Notes: generated by a model from the letters alone, not told the origin. 6,422 nucleotides of DNA from Schwartzia sp. (in: firmicutes) (GCA_017939945.1 JAGAZS010000293.1:1-6422); one strand, 5' to 3'. Positions 1-6,422 are shown, numbered from the stretch's first letter. Numbers and translations are program-made.

Positions 1-15
1 ATTTCTTTGTTTCAT
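1..15 (-). CDS. Start of a downstream gene, first five codons only
   Basis: After the flavoprotein stop codon (36-34), the minus strand carries GGAGAG (28-23), a 7-nt spacer and ATG AAA CAA AGA AAT (M-K-Q-R-N), which runs off the left edge. The spacing and strength of the ribosome-binding site are those of a real start, and the 18-nt gap suits the same operon. Five residues cannot identify the product. In some Bacillota a cytidylate kinase gene (cmk) follows this gene pair, which would be compatible, but that is recollection of gene order, not evidence here. Confidence 0.55.
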
Positions 16-22
16 CAAATTT

Positions 23-28
23 CTCTCC
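23..28 (-). promoter_or_regulatory. Ribosome-binding site of the partial downstream gene
   Basis: GGAGAG on the minus strand lies 7 nt before the ATG at 15, in the 18-nt gap after the flavoprotein gene. It is the main support for calling the partial gene. Confidence 0.6.
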
Positions 29-33
29 ACACT

Positions 34-1290
34 TCAATCTTCACTCTGTTTTGCAGCCCACGTACCTGCTGCCGCGCCCATGGAAAACGCGGCCTGCAGA
101 TTGTAGCCGCCCGTACATCCGTCCACGTCGGCGACCTCGCCGGCAAAATACAGGCCCTTCAACAGTTTCGATTCCATTGTTTTCGGATTCAGTTCCCTGA
201 CCGAGACGCCGCCCGCCGTCACGATTGCTTCGTCTATCGGCCTTGTGCGTATAATCGTAAGCGGCAGATGCTTCAATGTTTCCACGATACGGAGCCGCTC
301 CGCCCGCGTAATCTGATGCACCGGCTTTTCTTCGTCGATATAAGCGAGATCCAGCACCGGCGCGATTAGCCGCACGGGCAAAAGGTCGACCATCGCGTTT
401 TTCACCTGTTTGTTCTTATACTGCTCAAAATCGCGCTGCACTCGCTTCTCCAGCGTGTCCTCATCCAGCGCCGGCTTCAGGTCGATTTCCGCCGAAAGGT
501 ATTCATGCGTCCGCAAATATATCGCTGCCGCGCGGGAAAGCGTCAGGACAATCGGTCCGGTCACGCCGAAATGCGTGAACATCATTTCGCCGAAAGTCTC
601 GCCGATTTTTTCCGGCGGCTCGCTGTCCGAAAACAGACGGAATCGGACGTTTTTCAGCGAAAGCCCCGTAAGCTCCCACGGCCATTCCTCTTCCGTCTCC
701 AACGGAACGAGCGCGGGCGTCGGCGGCTCTATCGTGTGGCCGACGGCCTCGGCCATGCGGAATCCGTCGCCCGTAGAACCGGTGCGCGGATAAGACGCGC
801 CGCCCGTCGCGACGATTACCGCGTCCGCGAAAAATTCCTCCCCCGACGAGAGCCGCACTCCCCGCACGCGTCCATCTTCATCAAGCAAGTCGCGTACCTC
901 TGCATGCAATCTGACCGTAACGTCTAAATCATGAAGCCGATGCAAAAGCGCGTCCACCGCGTCGGACGCCCTGGAGCTGGCAGGGAATACGCGCCCGCCT
1001 CGTTCCGTGACCGTCGGCACGCCCGCGTTTTCAAAGAAAGCGATTACGTCCTCGTTGTCAAAAAAACGGATCGCACTGTTCAAGAACGCGCCGTTTCCGG
1101 GAATATTTTTTATGATCTCGGGCACGGAGGCTGCGTTGGTCATGTTGCAGCGTCCCTTGCCCGTGATTGCCATTTTCCTGCCGACACGATCCATCTTTTC
1201 GAGCAGCGTAACCGACGCGCCATTTTCCGCAGCCTTGATTGCCGCCATCATGCCCGCCGGTCCCGCGCCGACCACAAGCACCTTGCCCAT
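34..1290 (-). CDS. FAD-dependent oxidoreductase, HI0933/YhiN/BaiN family
   Basis: A cytoplasmic flavoprotein of the HI0933-like family, with full family length (418 residues). The N-terminal Rossmann dinucleotide-binding fold has VGAGPAG (7-13) and the ribose-binding Glu31 at the end of strand two (VTLLEK). It is followed by the family signature GRKMAITGKGRCNMTN (37-52), the second FAD motif VATGGASYPRTGSTGDG (160-176), a central FTHFGVTGPIVL (238-249), and the C-terminal FAD-contact block FAGEVADVDGCTGGYNLQAAFSMG (382-405). The substrate is unknown. The name BaiN comes from a bile-acid reductase in gut Clostridium, and older labels say aminoacetone oxidase; neither activity can be assigned from sequence, and the housekeeping neighbourhood argues against a dedicated bile-acid role. 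ATG at 1290 begins only 3 nt after the rluB stop, with its ribosome-binding site GGAAGGG (1304-1298) inside the rluB coding end, so the two genes are clearly co-transcribed. Confidence 0.92.
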   Translation of the reverse strand: MGKVLVVGAGPAGMMAAIKAAENGASVTLLEKMDRVGRKMAITGKGRCNMTNAASVPEIIKNIPGNGAFLNSAIRFFDNEDVIAFFENAGVPTVTERGGRVFPASSRASDAVDALLHRLHDLDVTVRLHAEVRDLLDEDGRVRGVRLSSGEEFFADAVIVATGGASYPRTGSTGDGFRMAEAVGHTIEPPTPALVPLETEEEWPWELTGLSLKNVRFRLFSDSEPPEKIGETFGEMMFTHFGVTGPIVLTLSRAAAIYLRTHEYLSAEIDLKPALDEDTLEKRVQRDFEQYKNKQVKNAMVDLLPVRLIAPVLDLAYIDEEKPVHQITRAERLRIVETLKHLPLTIIRTRPIDEAIVTAGGVSVRELNPKTMESKLLKGLYFAGEVADVDGCTGGYNLQAAFSMGAAAGTWAAKQSED

Positions 1291-1293
1291 CGT

Positions 1294-2043
1294 TCAGCCC
1301 TTCCGCTTTCCGCCGCGCATGGGCAAATTTGCGAGTTCATAGAGATACGCGACCTCGTCTGCCGAAAGTGCGCGATGTTCGCCGCGTTTCACGCCGGAAA
1401 GGCTCAGTCCTGCAAATTCCGTCCGTTTCAGCGCCTGCACGGAATGACCGACCGCCTCGCACATCCGCCGCACCTGCCGGTTTTTCCCCTCATGGATAGA
1501 TATTTCCAGCTTTGTCCGCCCGCTTTTTTGATCCCAGTCCAACACCCGAACCTTTGCCGGAGCCGTGACCCCGTCCTCCAGCGCCACGCCGTTTTTCAGC
1601 TTTTGCATTTCCGGCTTTTCCAGCCGCCCTTCAACTTGGGCGATATAGGTTTTCCAGACTTCCCGCGCCGGATGCAGCAGGCCGTTCATCAGCTCGCCGT
1701 CGTTCGTCAGAAGCAGAAGCCCTTCCGTGCCGTTGTCCAGCCGCCCTACCGGATAAATACGCGCGTCAACCTCCGGCAGTAAATCGAGCACCGTCTTCCG
1801 CCCGCGGTCGTCCTTCGCCGTCGAAATATAGCCTTTCGGCTTGTTCAGCAAAAAATAGACGTGGGCCTCCGCCCTGCGGATTGGCTCACCGTCCACGCAG
1901 ATTGTCTGTGAGTCGGCATCCGCCTGTGCGCCGAGGGACGCCACGACGCCATCCACCGTCACGCGCCCTTCCTCGATCATTTTCTCCGCCGCACGCCGCG
2001 AAGCAATGCCCGCCTGACTGATGATTTTCTGCAGCCGTTCCAT
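1294..2043 (-). CDS. rluB: 23S rRNA pseudouridine synthase, RluB type (RsuA/RluB/E/F family)
   Basis: Isomerises a uridine of 23S rRNA to pseudouridine during large-subunit maturation; E. coli RluB acts at U2605. At 249 residues it has the family's normal size. An N-terminal S4 RNA-binding domain (about 2-48: RLQKIISQAGIASRRAAEKMI, then GRVTVDG) precedes the catalytic domain. Family motifs are LLNKPKGYIST (65-75), the active-site stretch PVGRLDNGTEGLLLLTNDG with catalytic Asp103, and HEGKNRQVRRM near the C-terminus. The tail is basic (RGGKRKG). The ATG at 2043 follows AAGAGG by 5 nt, and the gene begins 19 nt after dacF. RsuA, RluE and RluF share the motifs, but this length and the S4 domain fit RluB best. 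The exact target uridine is inferred from the family. Confidence 0.92.
   Translation of the reverse strand: MERLQKIISQAGIASRRAAEKMIEEGRVTVDGVVASLGAQADADSQTICVDGEPIRRAEAHVYFLLNKPKGYISTAKDDRGRKTVLDLLPEVDARIYPVGRLDNGTEGLLLLTNDGELMNGLLHPAREVWKTYIAQVEGRLEKPEMQKLKNGVALEDGVTAPAKVRVLDWDQKSGRTKLEISIHEGKNRQVRRMCEAVGHSVQALKRTEFAGLSLSGVKRGEHRALSADEVAYLYELANLPMRGGKRKG
1298..1304 (-). promoter_or_regulatory. Ribosome-binding site of the HI0933/BaiN-family gene, inside rluB
   Basis: GGAAGGG encodes part of the last rluB codons (Arg-Lys-Gly) and lies 7 nt before the ATG at 1290. It serves both as coding sequence and as a translation signal. Confidence 0.7.
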
Positions 2044-2048
2044 GAAAA

Positions 2049-2054
2049 CCTCTT
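2049..2054 (-). promoter_or_regulatory. Ribosome-binding site of rluB
   Basis: AAGAGG on the minus strand lies 5 nt before the ATG at 2043, inside the 19-nt gap after the dacF stop codon (TAG). Confidence 0.7.
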
Positions 2055-2062
2055 TTCTAAAT

Positions 2063-3328
2063 CTATGTAAACAACGAAGTAATCTTGTGCCAGAACCTTG
2101 CCAGGCCTCCCAGGAAGGAGTTTTCCCTTCCGACGTGGCTTTCCGCCTTCAGCGGGACGCTGGCAACTTTTTGGCCCTTATAATAATAAACCGCTTCGCC
2201 TACTTTTTCACCCCGACGCACCGGCGCTTCCAGCGAACGCGGCGCCTTGATCTCCCGCCGATAGGCTGACGCGTCCCCTTTCGGGACAGGAAGCCGAAGT
2301 TCCTTTTCAGCCACCAGCGCTACTGTTTGCTCCTCGCCGCCTGCAACGACAACAGTCGCCAGTTTTTCCCCTTTTTTCACAAGCTCGCGGGATTCGATAT
2401 GACGAAAGCCGTAGTCGAGCATCGCTATGGAATCGTTCCACATATAGGCGCCGTCAAGCACAACGGCTATCAGCTGCACGCCGTCCCGTTCCGCAGCTGT
2501 CACGACACAACGTCCCGACGCGTCCGTATAGCCGGTCTTGACGCCGTTCGCTCCGGGATAAATCCAGAGCAGCATATTTTCGTTTTCCAGTTCACGGGAA
2601 AACGGCGGCTTCATCAGCGGCACGCGCCATTCTTTCGTCGAGACGATTTTTCGGAATGTGCTGTTTTTATATCCGTAGGCCGTAATCAGCGCCAGGTCAT
2701 GCGCCGTCGTATAATGGAGCGGATCGTGAAGCCCGCAGGAATTAACGAATCGCGTATGCGTCGCACCGATTTCATGCGCCTTTTCCGTCATGCGCTTGGC
2801 AAACGCGGGCACACTGCCCGCCACATGCTCCGCGACGGCGGTGGCGGCGTCGTTGCCGGAGACGAGCATCATACCGTAAAGAAGATCCTCCAGCCGATAC
2901 CGCTCGCCCCGCTCCAGCCACATTGTCGAGCCTTCCATGTCCGCCGCCGTGCCGCTGATTTTTACCGCGTCATCCAGACTGCCCTTATTGGATTCCAGTG
3001 CCGTAATCAACGACATGATTTTCGTGGTGCTCGCCGGATAGCGTCGCTCGTCCATCATCCGCTGATAGAGCACCTCGCCGGTAAGTGCCTCCATGACCAC
3101 CGCCGACCGCGCCGTTACCTGCGACAGCGCATCCCCCGGCGGAATATAGACGGGAGGGTCCTCGCTCTCTCCGCCTTGCTTCTGTTTATTCTCTCCTGTC
3201 TGCATCTGATCGGCTTCCGTCTGAACAGGCAACGCCGTTTCGTCTGCGTCTTCCCATTCCGCAAAAGCCGTGGACACCCCGAAAACAAACAGAACGACCC
3301 CAACCAGTAAAACGCGTTTCCCTCTCAA
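2063..3328 (-). CDS. dacF: D-alanyl-D-alanine carboxypeptidase, DacF type (penicillin-binding protein)
   Basis: A low-molecular-weight penicillin-binding protein of the peptidase S11 family that removes the terminal D-Ala from peptidoglycan stem peptides outside the membrane; the 421-residue length is normal. A Sec signal peptide (basic RGKR, hydrophobic LLVGVVLFVFGV, cleavage likely after AFA at residue 23) is followed by an acidic, Gln-rich linker to about residue 66. The three catalytic motifs are intact: SxxK as S100-T-T-K103 (bases 3020-3031), SxN as S157-G-N159, and KTG at 264-266. A PBP5-like C-terminal beta domain spans about 305-400. The end (FLGGLARFWHKITSLF, 405-420) could be an amphipathic membrane-anchoring helix as in PBP5 relatives. 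The start is TTG, overlapping the previous stop by 4 nt (TTGA). No in-frame ATG lies before the conserved domain, and TTG gives a complete signal peptide, so I accept it. No strong ribosome-binding site precedes it, which fits translational coupling. It could equally be labelled with another dac symbol. Confidence 0.93.
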   Translation of the reverse strand: MRGKRVLLVGVVLFVFGVSTAFAEWEDADETALPVQTEADQMQTGENKQKQGGESEDPPVYIPPGDALSQVTARSAVVMEALTGEVLYQRMMDERRYPASTTKIMSLITALESNKGSLDDAVKISGTAADMEGSTMWLERGERYRLEDLLYGMMLVSGNDAATAVAEHVAGSVPAFAKRMTEKAHEIGATHTRFVNSCGLHDPLHYTTAHDLALITAYGYKNSTFRKIVSTKEWRVPLMKPPFSRELENENMLLWIYPGANGVKTGYTDASGRCVVTAAERDGVQLIAVVLDGAYMWNDSIAMLDYGFRHIESRELVKKGEKLATVVVAGGEEQTVALVAEKELRLPVPKGDASAYRREIKAPRSLEAPVRRGEKVGEAVYYYKGQKVASVPLKAESHVGRENSFLGGLARFWHKITSLFT

Positions 3329-3519
3329 AATTCGACGCCCATATTGGAAATCACCGTCTGCGCATCTTCCGCTTCGGCCTCCGGCACCTGTATCTCAAAC
3401 GCCGTATCCTCCTCGCAGGAGACGGACTTGACCCGGGCGAGGAAGCCCTCCTCCGTCAGCGAGCCGCACAGCTTGTCCGCCTGAGCCTGATTCGCGACGA
3501 TATAAATCGCCTTCCACAT
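3325..3519 (-). CDS. Small DUF2007-like protein, 64 aa, unknown function
   Basis: A short cytoplasmic protein with no signal peptide or membrane segment. The layout looks like beta-alpha-beta-beta-alpha: a strand WKAIYIVAN, a helix QAQADKLCGSLTEEGF, a strand LARVKSVS, an acidic turn, a strand FEIQVPE and a helix AEDAQTVISNMG. That order and the closing 'VPExxxEDAQxVI' resemble the small DUF2007 'putative signal transducing' fold, whose biochemical role is not established. From memory, similar short Firmicutes proteins are sometimes labelled glutamate decarboxylase; at 64 residues with no PLP-binding lysine motif that label would be wrong. I start at the ATG 3519-3517, since GGAGGGG lies 6 nt upstream. 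An in-frame ATG at 3534 would add MEGNF, but it overlaps that ribosome-binding site and has none of its own. Two cysteines (18, 35) are present. The stop codon overlaps the TTG start of dacF, so translation of the two is probably coupled. Confidence 0.85.
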   Translation of the reverse strand: MWKAIYIVANQAQADKLCGSLTEEGFLARVKSVSCEEDTAFEIQVPEAEAEDAQTVISNMGVEF

Positions 3520-3525
3520 GAAATT

Positions 3526-3532
3526 CCCCTCC
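3526..3532 (-). promoter_or_regulatory. Ribosome-binding site GGAGGGG that decides the small gene's start
   Basis: Reading on the minus strand, GGAGGGG is followed by a 6-nt spacer and ATG at 3519. The first G belongs to an upstream in-frame ATG (3534-3532), so initiation there is implausible. This supports the 64-residue product over a 69-residue one. Confidence 0.85.
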
Positions 3533-3546
3533 ATTGAAAAAATGTC

Positions 3547-6422
3547 TTATCGTTCCTTAACCGAACCCGCGCCGAATATCCCCTCGACTTCCTTCGCCGC
3601 CTCAGGCGATCCGTCCAACCAATATTCCGGCGTGAGAGCCGTACTTTTTCTGCAATCCGTCAGATAAAGCTGCACCTTGTGCTCCCCGCGATGCTTTTTC
3701 GCAATCTCCCGAAGCCGCGCATAATTCTTTTCCGACGCCTGCGCCGAATTCGCAAGAATGAAATACTCGGTCCGATAGCCTTCCAGCGGCCAAATCTTGT
3801 CCGCGAGAAGCTTTGCTCCCGTATCTGTCATATCGACGCGCCCCTGGATCACGACGGGCTTATCTTCTACTAAAAGCTCCGCGGCTTCGTAAAAAGTCTT
3901 CGGGAACACAACCGTTTCAATATCTCTGGTATAGTCCTCCAAAGTCGCAAAGGCCATCGTATCGCCTTTTTTCGTGGAAGAACGCTTTACCTTCATCACC
4001 AGTCCCGCAACGCGCACGAGCTGTTTGTCCCTGAGTCCGCCGTCCAAAATTCGCTCCAACGGCACAAGCTTATCCATGACTTCCTTGAACGTGTCCAAAG
4101 GATGCCCGGTGATGTAAAAGCCCGTGATCTCCTTTTCCCAGGTGAGCATCTGCGAAAGCTCCGCCTCGGGGATATCCGGCAGAGGAATTTCCATTAAATC
4201 ATCGTCCTCGTCACCGAACAGCCCGATCTGTCCGCTTTCCTCGTCGCGCTGCGCCCGAGCCGCCGCGTCCAGTGTCTGCGGCATGACCTCAAGCAGCTGG
4301 GAGCGCTTCGCGCCGAAAGAATCAAAGGCTCCGCACTTGATCAGGCTTTCCAGCACGCGCTTGTTGATTTGCTTGGAACTGACACGACGGCAAAAATCAA
4401 ACAGCGAGAGAAACGGACCGCCTTCGCTCCGTACCTGCTCCATGACAAGGATTGCCTGCTCGCCGACGTTCCGCACGGCGGCAAGACCGAAGCGTACCGC
4501 ATTCCCGTCGACGCTGAAATTCGCGTTGCTGGCATTGATGTCGGGCGGCAGGATTGGGATTCCCATGCGGCGCGCCAGCTCGATATAAGTCGCCACCTTG
4601 TCGTTGAAGTCCACGACGCTCGTCAACATCGCCGCCATGAATTCCGCCGGATAATGCGCCTTCAGGTACGCCGTCTGCCACGCTACCAGCGCGTAGGCGG
4701 CGCTGTGGGATTTATTGAAGCCGTAGTTCGCAAAGTGCGTCAACAGCTCGAAGATTTTCTCCGCCAATGCGTCGTCGATTCCGTTTTTCTTTGTGCCCGC
4801 GAGAAAAGTCGCCTTCTTTTGCATCAGCAGTTCCGGCTGCTTATGCCCCATAGCGCGGCGCAGGATATCGGCCTCGCCGAGGGAAAACCCCGCAAGCACC
4901 TGCACGATCTGCATGACCTGCTCCTGGTAGAGCACCACGCCGAAGGTCTCTTTCAGGATCGGCTCGAGCAGCGGATGAAGATACGATACTTTCTTTTTTC
5001 CTTTGCGCCCGTCGATAAAATCCTGCACCATGCCGCTGCCCAAAGGTCCGGGACGGTACAGCGCGACCGTCGGGATTAGGTCTTCAAACCGTTCCGGCGC
5101 GAGATCCTTGACGAGTTTCGTCATGCCCGCAGATTCCATCTGGAAAACCGCGCCTGTCTTGCCTTCGCAGAGCATCTTCGCCGTCGCCTGATCCTCGGAC
5201 GGGATATCGTGGGTATTTATTTTCTCTCCACGAACGGTCTCTATATTTTTGATTGCGTCGCCGATGACCGTCAAGGTCCGAAGACCGAGAAAGTCCATCT
5301 TCAAGAGCCCGAGTTCCTCGACGAGGTCTTTGTCGAAAGCCGTCACCAGCGTCCCCTCGGACATCTGCACCGGCATATAATTTGTCAGCGGCTCGCGGGC
5401 AATCACGACGCCCGCTGCGTGCGTCGACGACTGGCGGGGCAGCCCCTCTATTTTCCGCGCATAATCGATCATGCGACGTGCGCCGGAATCCGCCTCGTAC
5501 AATTTGCGGAAGTCCGCCGAATCCCGCAGCGCTTTGTCGAGCGTTATCCCAAGCTCCGTCGGGATCAGCTTCGCGACCTTGTCGACTTCGGCGTACGGGA
5601 TTCCGAGTACACGTCCGACGTCGCGCACCGAGCCCCGCGCCGCCATTGTGCCGAAGGTAATGATCTGCGCCACATGGTCTTCCCCGTAACGCTTTTTCAC
5701 ATAATCAATAACTTTCTTACGATGAATATAGCAGAAATCCACGTCGATATCCGGCATCGTCACGCGCTCCGGGTTCAGGAAACGCTCAAACAGCAGCGCG
5801 TATTTCAACGGGTCGATGTCCGTGATGCCTAGGATATACGCGACAATACTGCCAGCCGCCGAGCCGCGCCCCGGCCCCACAGCTACGCCATGCTCCCGCG
5901 CATAGTTGATGAAATCCCAGACAATCAGGAAATAGCTGTCAAATCCCATTTGATGGATAACGCCCAGCTCATAGTCCAGCCGCTCGCGCACCTCGTCAGT
6001 GATCGGCTCGTAGCGTTCTCCAATCTTTTCCTCGCATAGCTGCCGTAGATACGCTTCGTCCGTCATCCCTTCCGGCAACGGGAATCTCGGCAGGATATGC
6101 TTGCCGAAGGTAAATTCCACGTTGCACCGCTCGGCGATGCGCAGCGTATTTTCCATCGCCTCGGGATACTCGGGGAACAGCTTTCCCATCTCCTCCGGCG
6201 ATTTCATATAAAATTCGTCGTTCTGAAAACGCATCCTTCCCGGATCATCCAGCGTCTTGCCCGTCTGGATGCAAAGCAAAACGTCGTGGAACGACGCGTC
6301 TTCTTTGTGCGTATAATGGGAATCGTTGGTCACGACCAGCCCGACGCCATACTTTTTCGCTAAACGGATCAGACCCTCCGACGCCTTCTCTTCCTCCGGG
6401 ATTCCGTGCTTCTGCAGCTCGA
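3547..6422 (-). CDS. dnaE: DNA polymerase III subunit alpha, 5' end beyond window
   Basis: Catalytic C-family replicative polymerase of the cytoplasmic replisome, adding dNTPs to primed template. Visible are 957 residues of about 1,150 usual for the family. The frame stays open to the right edge: 29 codons before the GTG at 6333 read as typical DnaE (ELQKHGIPEEE...GVGLV), so that GTG is an internal Val. Numbering from that Val: end of the PHP domain with TNDSHY (2-7); palm with GPGRGSAAGS (153-162); PDIDVDF (194-200, bases 5734-5754), which carries catalytic aspartates; the third catalytic Asp in MDFLGLRTLT (D347, bases 5293-5295); fingers with YQEQVM and YGFNKSHSAAYA; a helix-hairpin-helix region about 585-670; clamp-binding QIGLF (702-706); OB fold about 773-850; C-terminal tail ending in the family-typical EYWLDGSPE stretch. 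It ends in TAA, 27 nt before the next start. No frameshift is seen. It resembles the DnaE1 group; many Bacillota also carry PolC, which this window cannot show. Confidence 0.97.
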   Translation of the reverse strand, partial: ELQKHGIPEEEKASEGLIRLAKKYGVGLVVTNDSHYTHKEDASFHDVLLCIQTGKTLDDPGRMRFQNDEFYMKSPEEMGKLFPEYPEAMENTLRIAERCNVEFTFGKHILPRFPLPEGMTDEAYLRQLCEEKIGERYEPITDEVRERLDYELGVIHQMGFDSYFLIVWDFINYAREHGVAVGPGRGSAAGSIVAYILGITDIDPLKYALLFERFLNPERVTMPDIDVDFCYIHRKKVIDYVKKRYGEDHVAQIITFGTMAARGSVRDVGRVLGIPYAEVDKVAKLIPTELGITLDKALRDSADFRKLYEADSGARRMIDYARKIEGLPRQSSTHAAGVVIAREPLTNYMPVQMSEGTLVTAFDKDLVEELGLLKMDFLGLRTLTVIGDAIKNIETVRGEKINTHDIPSEDQATAKMLCEGKTGAVFQMESAGMTKLVKDLAPERFEDLIPTVALYRPGPLGSGMVQDFIDGRKGKKKVSYLHPLLEPILKETFGVVLYQEQVMQIVQVLAGFSLGEADILRRAMGHKQPELLMQKKATFLAGTKKNGIDDALAEKIFELLTHFANYGFNKSHSAAYALVAWQTAYLKAHYPAEFMAAMLTSVVDFNDKVATYIELARRMGIPILPPDINASNANFSVDGNAVRFGLAAVRNVGEQAILVMEQVRSEGGPFLSLFDFCRRVSSKQINKRVLESLIKCGAFDSFGAKRSQLLEVMPQTLDAAARAQRDEESGQIGLFGDEDDDLMEIPLPDIPEAELSQMLTWEKEITGFYITGHPLDTFKEVMDKLVPLERILDGGLRDKQLVRVAGLVMKVKRSSTKKGDTMAFATLEDYTRDIETVVFPKTFYEAAELLVEDKPVVIQGRVDMTDTGAKLLADKIWPLEGYRTEYFILANSAQASEKNYARLREIAKKHRGEHKVQLYLTDCRKSTALTPEYWLDGSPEAAKEVEGIFGAGSVKER
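4216..4230 (-). other. Beta-clamp-binding motif QIGLF within DnaE
   Basis: The codons read Q-I-G-L-F and match the QxxLF-type clamp-binding consensus. The motif sits in an acidic loop (ESG before, GDEDDD after) between the helix-hairpin-helix region and the OB fold. This is the same relative place as the internal clamp motif QADMF of E. coli DnaE. It is likely the contact with the DnaN sliding clamp that gives processivity. The motif is seen directly; the function is by family analogy. Confidence 0.8.

Noticed and set aside
34..1290. Assigning a bile-acid reductase role to the BaiN-family protein
   Set aside because: The family is broad and found in many bacteria; no other bai genes are present in the window and the neighbours are housekeeping genes.
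931..1782. Open frame of 283 codons on the plus strand, across the flavoprotein and rluB genes
   Set aside because: It spans two convincing minus-strand genes, shows Arg/His-rich low-quality sequence and no family motif, so it is a shadow.
2327..3310. Open frame of 327 codons on the plus strand, opposite dacF
   Set aside because: It lies wholly within a gene with intact catalytic motifs. Its translation is rich in Arg and His with no recognisable domain, as expected of the antisense of GC-rich coding DNA.
3520..3546. Run of Ts (ATTTTTTC on the minus strand) after the dnaE stop codon, as a possible terminator
   Set aside because: I find no GC-rich inverted repeat just before it, and the next gene's ribosome-binding site follows at once.
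4369..5832. Plus-strand open frames (236 and 207 codons) opposite dnaE
   Set aside because: dnaE is continuous and conserved here; these frames lack ribosome-binding sites and domains.
1..6422. CRISPR arrays, insertion sequences, tRNA/rRNA genes, riboswitches
   Set aside because: No regularly spaced repeats, transposase motifs, terminal inverted repeats or RNA-gene signatures were seen, and almost every base is in a recognised coding region.

Overview
The window is a compact, conserved bacterial housekeeping block. Every supported gene is on the minus strand, so transcription runs from position 6422 toward 1. Protein-level resemblance (a Firmicutes-type DnaE, a DacF-type carboxypeptidase, RluB, an HI0933/BaiN-family flavoprotein), GC content in the mid-50s by eye and strong GGAGG-like ribosome-binding sites suggest a moderately GC-rich member of the Bacillota. 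My best guess is Negativicutes (Selenomonas/Veillonella relatives). The presence of DacF implies peptidoglycan. The taxonomic guess is inference from gene order and protein style, not a database result.

In transcription order: (1) 6422-3547, the DNA polymerase III alpha subunit (dnaE), missing its N-terminus beyond the window edge; (2) 3519-3325, a 64-residue DUF2007-like protein of unknown function; (3) 3328-2063, a secreted D-Ala-D-Ala carboxypeptidase (dacF type) that starts at TTG and overlaps the previous gene by 4 nt; (4) 2043-1294, 23S rRNA pseudouridine synthase (rluB type); (5) 1290-34, an FAD-dependent HI0933/BaiN-family oxidoreductase; (6) 15-1, the first five codons of a further gene running off the other edge.

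Gaps between genes are -4, 3, 18, 19 and 27 nt. I see no terminator hairpin and no space for a promoter of ordinary layout outside coding sequence, so the simplest reading is one polycistronic unit headed by, or upstream of, dnaE. The genes serve different processes (replication, cell-wall trimming, ribosome maturation, redox). They look like a growth-linked housekeeping cluster rather than a pathway.

I found no mobile element, CRISPR array, RNA gene, riboswitch or defence system. No stretch longer than 30 nt lies outside the called genes. The points worth a second look are small: two start-site corrections, the uncharacterised small protein coupled to dacF, the clamp-binding and PHP motifs of DnaE, and the partial gene at the left edge.
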